The position numbers and the translations under genes were made by a program. Shown piece by piece: positions 10,070-18,522 of a stretch of DNA of 64,000 bases. The DNA is from Flavobacterium sp. (lineage in GTDB: Bacteria; Bacteroidota; Bacteroidia; Flavobacteriales; Flavobacteriaceae), in the NCBI RefSeq assembly GCF_027533505.1, contig NZ_JAPZUB010000010.1:1-64000 (forward strand). The letters are read 5' to 3'. A model generated the notes under the pieces. That model was not told where the DNA came from and made no database searches. It saw only the letters and a list, made by a program, of their open reading frames with translations. The number at the start of each line of letters is the position of its first letter. Position 1 is the first letter of the stretch.

Positions 10070-11424
10070 AATGCATTCATTTCTTCAAGGGTTAAATGCT
10101 TGGTTTCGGGTACTTTTTTCCATACAAAAAAGAAAGAAAGCAAACACAGTAACCCAAAAAAGTAAAAAGGAAAAGCGCCATTGAAATACCTATCAATCCA
10201 TACATTTTCTACCATAAACGGAAAAAATTGGGTCACTAAAAAATTGGCAATCCATTGTATAAAAACACTGATAGCCAAGGCTAAACTTCGAATCGAATTT
10301 GGAAAAATTTCAGCCAATAGAACCCAAACAATGGGGCCCCACGAAATACTAAAAGAGGCCATAAAAAGTAGTAAAAAAGGTAGAACAAAGGTTTTTTCCC
10401 ATTCAAAATAAATAAATAGACCTACGGTCAATAAAGCCAAAGCCATTCCAATCGACCCTAAATACAACAACGGTTTCCGACCTTTACGATCCACCCATCG
10501 AATCGCTAAAAGTGTAAAAAATAAGTTGATTACTCCCAAAGTACTCGTTTCCAATAAAGAAGCATCTGTAGCGCTCCCCAAACTCTTAAAAATTTCAGGT
10601 GCATAATACAAAATAGCATTGATTCCTGTTAACTGTTGCAAAAGGGAAAGGCCAATTCCAACGCCTAAAGCCTTTTTATATTTGGGATTTCGTAAAGACT
10701 TCCAAGCTTGTGGACGCTCCGACTGCAGGGATTTTTCGATGTCTTCACGCTCTTTTTGCACATCTTGCTCACTATTAATAGCGTGTAAAACGGTCATTGC
10801 GCTCTGTGCTTTTCCTTGCATGAACAACCAGCGTGGACTTTCGGGAATGAAAAAAATGAAAATGAAAAATAACACCGAGGGAATCAATTCAGAACCAAAC
10901 ATCCAACGCCATCCAACGGTTAAATTCCACTGTGCATTACCTTGTAAGGCAATACCATAATTCACAAAATACACCAAAACAATTCCGATTACAATGGCCA
11001 ATTGGTAATGGCCGACCAGGGCACCTCGACGTTGGGCGGGCGCAATTTCAGCGATATACATCGGTACCACCATGGAGGCCAACCCTACTCCTATCCCGCC
11101 TATAATTCTGTAAATTATAAATTCGGTAAACGTGTCCGGTATTGCGGTTCCAATCGAATTGACAATAAATAAAAGAGCCGCCAGTATCATTGCTTTTTTT
11201 CGGCCCCAACGCGAACTACAGAAATTTGAGATTAAAGCGCCCAGTAAGCATCCCAGCAAGGCACTTGAAATTGCCCAACCCGTTTCCATAGGCGTGAGTG
11301 TAAAGTACCGTGTTAAATCGCCAATTGCCCCTGAGATTACGGCAGTATCATAGCCAAACAACAACCCTCCGAGGGCTGCGCTCAGGGTGATAAACCGAAT
11401 TTTTGTTGAATGTGTTGATTTCAT
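10060..11424 (-). CDS. MFS sugar porter (XylE/GalP-like)
   Basis: A 454-aa transporter with about 12 membrane segments. Sugar-porter signatures are 'RWGRKKAMILAALLF' in the first loop, 'PESPRWLFMQGKA' after TM6, 'QQLTGINAILYYAPEIF' in TM7, 'DRKGRKPLL' in the 8-9 loop and 'PETKHLTLEEM' at the C-terminus. It would import a hexose or pentose with protons across the inner membrane. It sits between the GH92 gene (10-bp overlap) and the isomerase-like gene (3-bp gap), so its substrate is probably the sugar released by GH92 or GH127. Confidence 0.92.
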   Translation of the reverse strand: MKSTHSTKIRFITLSAALGGLLFGYDTAVISGAIGDLTRYFTLTPMETGWAISSALLGCLLGALISNFCSSRWGRKKAMILAALLFIVNSIGTAIPDTFTEFIIYRIIGGIGVGLASMVVPMYIAEIAPAQRRGALVGHYQLAIVIGIVLVYFVNYGIALQGNAQWNLTVGWRWMFGSELIPSVLFFIFIFFIPESPRWLFMQGKAQSAMTVLHAINSEQDVQKEREDIEKSLQSERPQAWKSLRNPKYKKALGVGIGLSLLQQLTGINAILYYAPEIFKSLGSATDASLLETSTLGVINLFFTLLAIRWVDRKGRKPLLYLGSIGMALALLTVGLFIYFEWEKTFVLPFLLLFMASFSISWGPIVWVLLAEIFPNSIRSLALAISVFIQWIANFLVTQFFPFMVENVWIDRYFNGAFPFYFFGLLCLLSFFFVWKKVPETKHLTLEEMNALWN

Positions 11425-11427
11425 ACC

Positions 11428-12258
11428 CTACAAATGTTGTTGTAAAAACTGTTTCATTTCCAAGTTAATGTCCCATTGCGAAGCCAAAGGTTGTTGGGTA
11501 AAAGGTGCCGAGGGCATATAGGGATAGGGACCAAATTCGGGAGTTACTGTAAAAATCGAGCAATGTTGTTTTTCATGAAAAGCCACTATTGCTCTCCACC
11601 ATTTCAAATACAACCTGCGATAGGATTCCCACTCGGGAGCGAAAGGATGGTTGACTTGTGGTCCTTGTTCAAATCCGATTCGAGCATGCAGATGTTTGAC
11701 AAAAGGAGTAAGACGATCCAAATGAGCTTGTTGGTCGTGTAATGTACTTTCGGAAACCACACAGAAATGGGAATAATCGGCGACCAGACCAAGAGCGGGA
11801 AACACTTCCAAATAATCCAAAACGGTTTTTAGATGAAACGAGAAACGACCGCGATGAATTTCATGCCAAATGGGTATCCCTGTTTTCTTTGCAATTTGTT
11901 GTGTCGTCTCGATAATTTGGCAATTTTCAGAAAAACTGTAGTAATCTTTTCCCGTGTGTGAATTGATGGCATAGGGTTGTAATGACGCTACCATTTCCAA
12001 CCGATCAATCAACCGTGCTGTGTAATCTGCCATTCCTTTTTCGGAAGGCGATACTACATTTTGGGCGATCACCATAAAATGAGGATGTGATGTCGAACGG
12101 ATGGTAGCGCAAGCCGCTTGAAACTCTGCAATAAATTGGTCATCATGCGGAAAATTAATCTCTACCCCATCATACCCGTGGGCTAGGGCGCGGTTTAAAA
12201 ATTCGGAAGCGGACATTGCTTCACAGCCCCAATAGGGACACAAATAGCGAATTTCCAT
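11428..12258 (-). CDS. Xylose isomerase-like TIM-barrel sugar isomerase/epimerase
   Basis: The sequence fits the AP-endonuclease-2/xylose-isomerase-like TIM barrel: 'EFLNRALAHGYDGVEINFP' at strand 1-2, 'AINSHTGKDYYS', 'IWHEIHRGRFSFH', 'GLVADYSHFC' and 'VTPEFGPYPY' supply the usual His/Glu/Asp metal ligands. About 276 aa, normal length. The ORF opens at 12270, but the second ATG at 12258 starts just after the stop of the PhyH gene and I prefer it. It is likely cytoplasmic and acts on the sugar brought in by the adjacent porter. The exact reaction is unknown. Confidence 0.8.
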   Translation of the reverse strand: MEIRYLCPYWGCEAMSASEFLNRALAHGYDGVEINFPHDDQFIAEFQAACATIRSTSHPHFMVIAQNVVSPSEKGMADYTARLIDRLEMVASLQPYAINSHTGKDYYSFSENCQIIETTQQIAKKTGIPIWHEIHRGRFSFHLKTVLDYLEVFPALGLVADYSHFCVVSESTLHDQQAHLDRLTPFVKHLHARIGFEQGPQVNHPFAPEWESYRRLYLKWWRAIVAFHEKQHCSIFTVTPEFGPYPYMPSAPFTQQPLASQWDINLEMKQFLQQHL

Positions 12259-12259
12259 G

Positions 12260-13087
12260 TTATTGCGCATAAAGAACTGGATTCAACGGGGTATCAATCA
12301 CGGCATTTACTTGCGCTCCAGGGCACCAAGTCTCCCAATCTTTGACTTGATTTCGGTTCTCGGGATTTTTGAGAAGCATTTCATGATCCATGTAAATAAT
12401 CGTCATCACTTTTCGCATTTCGTGGGTGGTATTGGCCCCTGCACGGTGAAAAATCCATCCCGAATGAAAACTCACTTCCCCCAAATCGAAAGGCTCGATT
12501 ATATGTTCAAAATCGGTTACCCGTAATTTTCGGTTTAGGAAATCCTCACTTTCATCACTAATGGCCATTTCGCGCCCTTCCACGAGAATATGACTCCCGG
12601 CACTGAACTCCAAGGGGCCCATTTCCAAAGGGGTTGCTTGCAAGGGAATCCAGGCGGTTACCGTTTTATCGGACGCTAAGGGCCAATAGTATTGATCGGC
12701 ATGCCATGGGGTAATCCCGCCGCCGCCTTCTTTAAACAAGGCTTGATCGTGGTACAATCGCACTCCCGTTACCTGCATCAAATCGGCAGCAATTTTGGCC
12801 AATCGTTTGCTAAATACCAAGGTTTTTATGACCTCGTTTTCTTGCCATAAATTGAACAATTGTAAAAAAGCTTTTCCATAGGTAGTTCGGTCTTCCAAGG
12901 CTATTTGCTCGGTAGTCATCGCCGCTACTTGAACTCCAATTTCACGATTGAAAAAGGCGACAGTTTCGGCATTTAAAACCGACTTGAGTTTGATGAACCG
13001 ATGGGTCTCATAAAAATCCAATTGTTCGGTTGTGAGGGGCATCGGGGTGTCTAAATAGGTGCGAATAGCATCGGGTACGGTACGCAT
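12260..13087 (-). CDS. Phytanoyl-CoA dioxygenase (PhyH) family Fe(II)/2OG oxygenase
   Basis: The double-stranded beta-helix shows the facial triad HxD...H: 'WHADQYYWPL' (about residue 130) and the distal His in 'SFHSGWIFHRAGANTT', followed by an Arg for 2-oxoglutarate. Length is 275 aa, usual for the family. Known members hydroxylate lipids, small metabolites or sugar derivatives; the substrate here is not evident. It is the first gene of the leftward operon and divergent from the AraC regulator, so it probably modifies an intermediate of the same glycan pathway. Confidence 0.85.
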   Translation of the reverse strand: MRTVPDAIRTYLDTPMPLTTEQLDFYETHRFIKLKSVLNAETVAFFNREIGVQVAAMTTEQIALEDRTTYGKAFLQLFNLWQENEVIKTLVFSKRLAKIAADLMQVTGVRLYHDQALFKEGGGGITPWHADQYYWPLASDKTVTAWIPLQATPLEMGPLEFSAGSHILVEGREMAISDESEDFLNRKLRVTDFEHIIEPFDLGEVSFHSGWIFHRAGANTTHEMRKVMTIIYMDHEMLLKNPENRNQVKDWETWCPGAQVNAVIDTPLNPVLYAQ

Positions 13088-13240
13088 GGTTTTGTTCTGT
13101 ATTGTTTATGGATAAATAAACCGTTAACAGGAACAAAAATACCGCATGCTTATCCATTTCTTTTTTCGTAAAAAATCAAAAACTAATACTATATTGAATT
13201 TAATTACGCTATTTTTACGTATTTCTATTCAATAGAGACC
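13088..13240. promoter_or_regulatory. Divergent promoter region of the glycan operon and its AraC regulator
   Basis: This 153-bp gap separates the leftward PhyH-GH127 operon from the rightward AraC gene. It is AT-rich towards the regulator ('attgaatttaattacgct'). Both transcripts must start here and the AraC protein most likely binds here. I could not assign exact -33/-7 elements or an operator repeat. Confidence 0.45.
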
Positions 13241-14101
13241 ATGAAACCTATTTTTGAAAACATTCCACACGAGAAAGGCACATCGAGTTTTCATGCGTAT
13301 CGGATCGTGGTACCGCATTTTGAGTTCAAATGGCATTTCCATCCCGAGTATGAACTCACCTATATTGTGAAGGGATCGGGGTATCGGTTGGTGGGAAATA
13401 CGTATGAAGAATTCCAAGCGGGTGATTTTGTCTTGTTGGGGCGTCATGTGCCGCATACGTGGTCGGGGAAATCACTTGAGGGTGAGCCTGTTGAGGCGGT
13501 AGTCATTCAATTTACAAAAGAGCCCATGGATTCGATATTGTCGTGTCAAGAAGGCGTAGCATTGCAAAACTTATTGAATGAAGCGGCTTATGGCATTCGA
13601 TTTACAGTTCGGGAAGCATGGATACAACAACTCAACCATTTGGTAACCTTAGAGGGATTAAACCGCATGCTTTTGGGGATAGCGCTCTTGGAAGAACTGG
13701 CCCAAGCACCTTATGAAAGAATTAGTCCAAATCCAATACACCATTCCTTTTCCCCCCAACAAGAACTGCGTATCAATACCATTTGTCGTTATATTATCGG
13801 CCATTTCAGCGAACCTTTAACAGTAGAAAAGGTAGCCTCAGTGAGCGGCATGAGTACGAGTAACTTTTGTAAGTTTTTTAAAAAAGCAACGGGAAAAACC
13901 TTCTCTGACTATGTCAATGAAATTCGAATTCAAGAAGCCTGCATGTTGCTACGAGAAACGGAACGAAAAATCAGTACCGTTGCCATCGATTGTGGTTTTG
14001 AAACCTTAAGTTATTTCAATCGGGTCTTTTTGGCAAAAAAAAAATGCCGCCCGATGGCGTATCGGAAAAGCTATTTATCTATAAACACGCGTGCGCATTG
14101 A
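13241..14101 (+). CDS. AraC-family regulator with N-terminal cupin sensor
   Basis: The N-terminal cupin ('FHPEYELTYIVKGSGYRL', 'FQAGDFVLLGRHVPHTW') is typical of sugar-sensing AraC proteins. The C-terminal domain has two helix-turn-helix units: 'LTVEKVASVSGMSTSNFCK' and 'KISTVAIDCGFETLSYFNR'. It is 286 aa, full length. Its position divergent from the PhyH/isomerase/porter/GH92/GH127 operon suggests it controls that operon in response to a sugar or pathway intermediate. The 3' end overlaps the convergent gene at 14079 by 23 bp. Confidence 0.9.
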   Translation: MKPIFENIPHEKGTSSFHAYRIVVPHFEFKWHFHPEYELTYIVKGSGYRLVGNTYEEFQAGDFVLLGRHVPHTWSGKSLEGEPVEAVVIQFTKEPMDSILSCQEGVALQNLLNEAAYGIRFTVREAWIQQLNHLVTLEGLNRMLLGIALLEELAQAPYERISPNPIHHSFSPQQELRINTICRYIIGHFSEPLTVEKVASVSGMSTSNFCKFFKKATGKTFSDYVNEIRIQEACMLLRETERKISTVAIDCGFETLSYFNRVFLAKKKCRPMAYRKSYLSINTRAH

Positions 14102-14534
14102 GGTCGTTCTCTTTAAGATATTGAAACATCGTTATTTCATCCTCAACCACTTCAAAATAAATCCAAATCGCTTGGAAAGGTTTTCCGGATAAAAATAAAT
14201 GTTCCTCATCAATTACCCCACGGTCATGATAAACACGGCTCACTAATTCACAATGGAAATCGGTTTGTTGCAACCGGGGCATCAATGCCGAAACCAAGGC
14301 ATCGCGATTTGGATAAAGTAATTTGCCCTTGACATCGTACCCCCGAACATAGGTCGCAAAAGCACTTTCAAAAACAAGAATGTCTTTTGTATTCAACCCG
14401 ATATAATGCCGATCAATGCAAGGTACCGCTGATAAGGGGTTTGAAATTGTTTTTTTTATTTGCGACACGATCCAATTGTTTAATTTATGAATGGGACTTG
14501 AAACAGGAGCGCTTTCCTTATCGAACCACAACAC
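14079..14534 (-). CDS. Hypothetical protein, possibly NTF2/SnoaL-like fold
   Basis: A 151-aa protein with no motif that I can name firmly. The pattern 'FESAFATYVRGYDVKG...NRDALVSALMPRL' followed by several beta strands ('HCELVSRVYHDRGVIDEEHLF', 'AIWIYFEVVEDEITMFQYL') resembles NTF2-like/SnoaL proteins, where a helix pair precedes a curved sheet. It converges on the AraC gene with a 23-bp overlap of 3' ends. Codon use matches the core genome, so it is probably real. Cytoplasmic by lack of signal. Confidence 0.55.
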   Translation of the reverse strand: MLWFDKESAPVSSPIHKLNNWIVSQIKKTISNPLSAVPCIDRHYIGLNTKDILVFESAFATYVRGYDVKGKLLYPNRDALVSALMPRLQQTDFHCELVSRVYHDRGVIDEEHLFLSGKPFQAIWIYFEVVEDEITMFQYLKENDLNAHACL

Positions 14535-14707
14535 CCTAGGCCTACATTCAGTTGTTGTACTACTTTTTAAGAACTGTTACTGTTTGCGCGTTAGTGGTTG
14601 TATCCCTCCCAAAAACAGCCTATTGATAAATGCTTTTTACGTTTCGAATTACTCTTCAAATCACTACTAATTCAGCACTACTAATTCATAACTCATAATT
14701 CCCTAAA

Positions 14708-15769
14708 TCATTCCCATTTAAAAACATTCACCCCAATCGCATAGCCATATACTTTTTTATCAGCATCGGTATAGAAGCGAATTTTATTGCAAGCGCGGCC
14801 TAAATCGATTTTGGTCCAGGTTGTTCCGCCATCTTTGGTTTCAAATCCCGAATTCATTGTTCCCACAAAACCGTGGTTCTCATCGATAAAACCAATACCA
14901 AACTCCCGTGCCCCTGCCTCCTCTACGAGATTGATTTCGGTCCATGTTTCGCCCCCATCGGTCGTTTTGGCCACCCGTTGCTGCTTTACATTGGGATCAG
15001 GATTGTAGGATTGAATGGTAACATACCCCACTTTGGCCGTAGGAAAAGATACTTTCCAAGTGGTTTCAAAAGGCCGGTTGGATTCATAGACTTTTTTCCA
15101 AGTTTGTCCTCCATCGGTGGTTTTCAAAATCAAAGCATGCGACTGCGTAATGTCCTCACTCGTTGCTGCACAGGCAAACCCCGTATTTTTGTCTAGCATC
15201 TTTATGTCAAACAACATTTTACAATCGGCTTGCATGCTGCGGGAAGTCCACGTCGTTCCGCCATCGTGTGAAACCATGATGTTGGCCGGACTCCCGACTC
15301 TTCCTACGGCATAAATATGGGTTTTGTAATCAATCTTTCCGTGATTGATGTATTGCTCTTTAACCACATCAAAAGCACATAACCCCTTTACATAAGGGCC
15401 TTTGTAGGCGACAGGTTTCCATGTTTTCCCACCGTCTTGTGTCCCGTAAAGCGGAATGGTATCGGTCACATTTGGAAAATAATCAGTCCCAACGGTACCC
15501 ACAAATCCAACTTTTTCATCCAAGAAAACAAGGGTACGAAAAAACGATCCCTTTTGTTCAAGCTGTTTGGTCCACGTTTTACCACCATCTTGGGTGTGGT
15601 AAATGCGACCAAAACCATTAACATACCAACCCATATTGCGATCGACAAAGGTGATATCATCTTGTTTACCCGCATAGGGTTCGGTGGTCAATTTTTGCCA
15701 ACCGTTGGTTTGCGCCTTACTCCACAAGGCGGTTAAAATAAAAATCAGAGGAATAATAATTCGTTGCAT
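14708..15769 (-). CDS. Secreted Asp-box (BNR) repeat beta-propeller protein
   Basis: A signal peptide ('MQRIIIPLIFILTALWSKAQ') is followed by six Asp-box repeats of the S/TxDGGxTW type: 'TQDGGKTWTKQL', 'TQDGGKTWKPV', 'SHDGGTTWTSR', 'TTDGGQTWKKV', 'TTDGGETWTEI' and 'TKDGGTTWTKI'. The even spacing predicts a beta-propeller like Ycf48/BNR proteins. Asp boxes are structural and do not show enzymatic activity; no sialidase catalytic residues were evident. It ends up 18 bp from the PDZ-hydrolase gene upstream, so the two are likely co-transcribed. Confidence 0.85.
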   Translation of the reverse strand: MQRIIIPLIFILTALWSKAQTNGWQKLTTEPYAGKQDDITFVDRNMGWYVNGFGRIYHTQDGGKTWTKQLEQKGSFFRTLVFLDEKVGFVGTVGTDYFPNVTDTIPLYGTQDGGKTWKPVAYKGPYVKGLCAFDVVKEQYINHGKIDYKTHIYAVGRVGSPANIMVSHDGGTTWTSRSMQADCKMLFDIKMLDKNTGFACAATSEDITQSHALILKTTDGGQTWKKVYESNRPFETTWKVSFPTAKVGYVTIQSYNPDPNVKQQRVAKTTDGGETWTEINLVEEAGAREFGIGFIDENHGFVGTMNSGFETKDGGTTWTKIDLGRACNKIRFYTDADKKVYGYAIGVNVFKWE

Positions 15770-15787
15770 TTCAATGTTTTATTACGA

Positions 15788-17122
15788 TTAAGGTTGCACT
15801 AACGCCAAAGCCCAAGCCACTGCTTTTTGTGTCACTTCGGGATTGAAGGCTTGAAATAATTCTTGTATTTTTCCTTGACTAAACGTGTCATAGGCTTGCT
15901 GCATGGTTCCAGAACGGGCAAAGTAATGGTCGGTTAACGGAAAAGAAAGCAAACTGGCATTTCCCGAATGGTAATGATTGACGGTCTGTACAATCTGTTC
16001 GTGATCGGCTAGTGAAAAGGCCTGGAAATCGGATTCGCCATACAATACCAAAACTTTACCCGTAGTATTTTTCCAATTGTCCAAAAGCGGGTAATCTTGT
16101 ATTTGACGCCAATATTCCTGATTGCGATCAAAAATACGGTCTTTCCCATCGTATTGCCAATCCGACTCCAATATGGCTTTCTTCTCTGGGTCGGCGGCAA
16201 TCGCCTCTAAACTTTTTTTACGAATAAAATAGTCAAACGCAATACCAGCCTGAATGCGGCAACGTTGTTCGTATTCCAAGGGTGGTGTTTTGGCCAATTT
16301 CAACTGCAACCGGTTCATTTCCAATTGGTATTCAAACCAACTTTTGGCCGTGGTACCGTACACCATAACCCCGCGTACTTTTTCACCAGCACTGATCGCA
16401 GGGGCAATAATACCGCCCATCGAGTGCCCAAAAATGAAAAGTTTTTCGGTATCAACATACGGTAACGATTTCATTTTTTGAAAACCGGCCTTAAAACTTT
16501 CCACTTCGTCATACAACGTAGTCGTACTGCAATCGGGGGTGTTTTGGCTATCGCCTAACCCACTTTTTTCTACGCGTACGACCACAAATCCGGCATCATG
16601 AAACGCTTGCACCACGCGTCCATACGGATGATCGGGCGTCAAGCCATCCACCGAACTACAGGTATAACCCGGAATAAAAAGTACGGCAGGGAGTTTACCC
16701 GTTCCCTCGGGTTTGTTGATAATGACACTGAGCTGTCCGCCCTTAAAAGGAACCCGATCATACGCAATCGACCCCTTTGCCACCGATTCCCGATCACGTC
16801 CCACCCAAGTGGTTTTGATTTGTTGTGGCGAACCTGCCCGTCGTATGGTAAAAGTAACCACTTGTTTTTCGGTGTATTGGGCTATTGCCGTTGCCACTTC
16901 GCTCGGGTGATGGAGTACTTTGCCGTTGATTTGTAACAAAACGTCTTCCGGTTGCAATCCAGCGGCTTTGGCAGTACCCCCAACCACTTGATTGAGTAAA
17001 ATACCCCCTTTAGGATCGGCACTGAGTCGGGCACCCAACCAAGGACGCCGCGGCAACGGTTGCGCAGTAGCCATCGCAATTCCAAACCCAATTAATCCAA
17101 TATAGACTCCTAATTTTCGCAT
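15788..17122 (-). CDS. Secreted PDZ-alpha/beta hydrolase fusion
   Basis: After a signal peptide (residues 1-20, 'GFGIAMATAQ') comes a PDZ domain at about 25-105 ('GILLNQVVGGTAKAAGLQ', 'EDVLLQINGKVLHHPSEV'), then an alpha/beta hydrolase with 'AVLFIPGYTCSS', the nucleophile elbow 'GHSMGGIIAP' and the late acid and His segments ('LYGESDFQAF', 'TDHYFARSG'). At 444 aa the two domains fill the whole chain. It likely acts in the periplasm as an esterase or peptidase, with PDZ for substrate or partner binding. A small membrane protein gene follows upstream by 23 bp. Confidence 0.85.
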   Translation of the reverse strand: MRKLGVYIGLIGFGIAMATAQPLPRRPWLGARLSADPKGGILLNQVVGGTAKAAGLQPEDVLLQINGKVLHHPSEVATAIAQYTEKQVVTFTIRRAGSPQQIKTTWVGRDRESVAKGSIAYDRVPFKGGQLSVIINKPEGTGKLPAVLFIPGYTCSSVDGLTPDHPYGRVVQAFHDAGFVVVRVEKSGLGDSQNTPDCSTTTLYDEVESFKAGFQKMKSLPYVDTEKLFIFGHSMGGIIAPAISAGEKVRGVMVYGTTAKSWFEYQLEMNRLQLKLAKTPPLEYEQRCRIQAGIAFDYFIRKKSLEAIAADPEKKAILESDWQYDGKDRIFDRNQEYWRQIQDYPLLDNWKNTTGKVLVLYGESDFQAFSLADHEQIVQTVNHYHSGNASLLSFPLTDHYFARSGTMQQAYDTFSQGKIQELFQAFNPEVTQKAVAWALALVQP

Positions 17123-17145
17123 CGCTTTTTCTTTTTTTTAAAAAA

Positions 17146-17385
17146 TTAAAAATAACTGGAAAAGAACAACAGCACCCCTAAGACAAGAACAAGAGTTAAT
17201 TCAGAAAGCAAAACCGTTTTTTGCCAAAGGGGCTTGTCGTTCCATTTTTGTGCGGGAGCAAAAGGATCGAAGGCTAATCCCAACCCAAAGTAGAGTAAGG
17301 CCTGTCCCCAATCGTTTCGCACTATAAAAAAAACACCAATACATACAAACAAGAGGTGTAATCCACGTCCGAAGGTATTTTTCAT
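17146..17385 (-). CDS. Small membrane protein (79 aa)
   Basis: Three hydrophobic stretches ('LHLLFVCIGVFFIV', 'GQALLYFGLGLAF', 'LSELTLVLVLGVLLFF') with a conserved-looking 'AFDPFAPAQKWNDKP' loop. Similar small proteins are common in Flavobacteriaceae but I know no function. It lies directly upstream of, and in the same direction as, the PDZ-hydrolase gene, with core-like codon use. A competing ORF in another frame (17201..17425) is the shadow. Confidence 0.65.
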   Translation of the reverse strand: MKNTFGRGLHLLFVCIGVFFIVRNDWGQALLYFGLGLAFDPFAPAQKWNDKPLWQKTVLLSELTLVLVLGVLLFFSSYF

Positions 17386-17442
17386 TGCTTTTTTTAAACA
17401 AAAATACCCGAAGAGGAGGTCGCAAAAGGTGTCAAAAATTGC

Positions 17443-18288
17443 TTATTTCACTGCAGTGGGTGTCTGTCCAAATTTCTTTTTAAACGCTTTACAAAAGGCT
17501 GATTTATCGGCAAAACCCGTTTGAAAAGCAACTTCGGCAACAGTAAGTCCTTGTTGCATTAAATTACGGGCCTGTTGTAAGCGCAAATGCAACACGTATT
17601 GGTAGGGTGTTCGTCCAAATAATTTTTTAAAAAGGCGAATAAAATGATACTCTGATAAATGGGCCTCTTGGGCAATAGAAGCGAGAGCTATAGGGTCCAA
17701 AAAATGCCGCTCGATGTACAAACGCGCTTCGTGTACGAAATCAAACAACCGCTTACTGGTTTCTTGTTTGACCGATTTTAGTCGCGAAAATTGCTGCCAA
17801 AGGTCCACTTGATCTTTGACCATACATTCGCCCAAGGTATATAACAACTCGTGGTGTAACACGGCTTCATCGCGGGTTAAGGCTTCAAAATGGTGTTCGA
17901 TCTGGCGAATGGCATAGCCCAAATGCGTGTGCGCTGCTGTGTAGCGGTTGACCATTTGCTCTTGTTGTAAAATGAAAGCGGCCAACTCAGGTTGGGTTCC
18001 GTATTCAAAATCCAAAATCTCTTGAATCACTTTGGGTTGGATGTCCAAACAAATGCCCAAAACGGGTTGCGCACTGTCAATAATGATATGTGAGGTTGAA
18101 GTGGCATTACCTACGATATACTCGCCCGATTCCACGCGGTAGGTTCGGTTGTTGATTCGGTATTGCTCACAACCGCGTACCACATATTTGGCAGAAAATG
18201 CTGTAAAATCAACGCTACTGTCGAAGGTTTGTACCCCCGAGACCCGAATTTCGCCATTATGCGGCGCTGAAAGTACCACTTTGTTCAT
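17443..18288 (-). CDS. AraC-family transcriptional regulator
   Basis: The C-terminal 100 residues form the double HTH of AraC proteins: 'IALASIAQEAHLSEYHFIRL' and 'LTVAEVAFQTGFADKSAFCK', ending in 'FGQTPTAVK'. The N-terminal part ('YRVESGEYIVGNATSTSHI') looks like a cupin-type sensor. It is 281 aa, complete. It is leftward, upstream of the small membrane protein and PDZ-hydrolase genes (57-bp gap), and may regulate them, but this is context only. Confidence 0.88.
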   Translation of the reverse strand: MNKVVLSAPHNGEIRVSGVQTFDSSVDFTAFSAKYVVRGCEQYRINNRTYRVESGEYIVGNATSTSHIIIDSAQPVLGICLDIQPKVIQEILDFEYGTQPELAAFILQQEQMVNRYTAAHTHLGYAIRQIEHHFEALTRDEAVLHHELLYTLGECMVKDQVDLWQQFSRLKSVKQETSKRLFDFVHEARLYIERHFLDPIALASIAQEAHLSEYHFIRLFKKLFGRTPYQYVLHLRLQQARNLMQQGLTVAEVAFQTGFADKSAFCKAFKKKFGQTPTAVK

Positions 18289-18522
18289 AGGACCGCTTTT
18301 CTTCTTTAGTCCAACACCGCCTCATTTTGTTACAGCAAAACAGCAAAAAAACCAATGGATTTATGGTAAAAAACAAGCTGAGGTGGCGCGTTCCTTTTTT
18401 TACATAAATTAACATAACTTCATAAAATTATGTCAATTAACAGTTGTTTTTCTCTGTCAGTACCCGCGTACAGTACATTTGTTAGCTATTGCCTAATTAC
18501 CCATTCCAATCAACACTTACCT

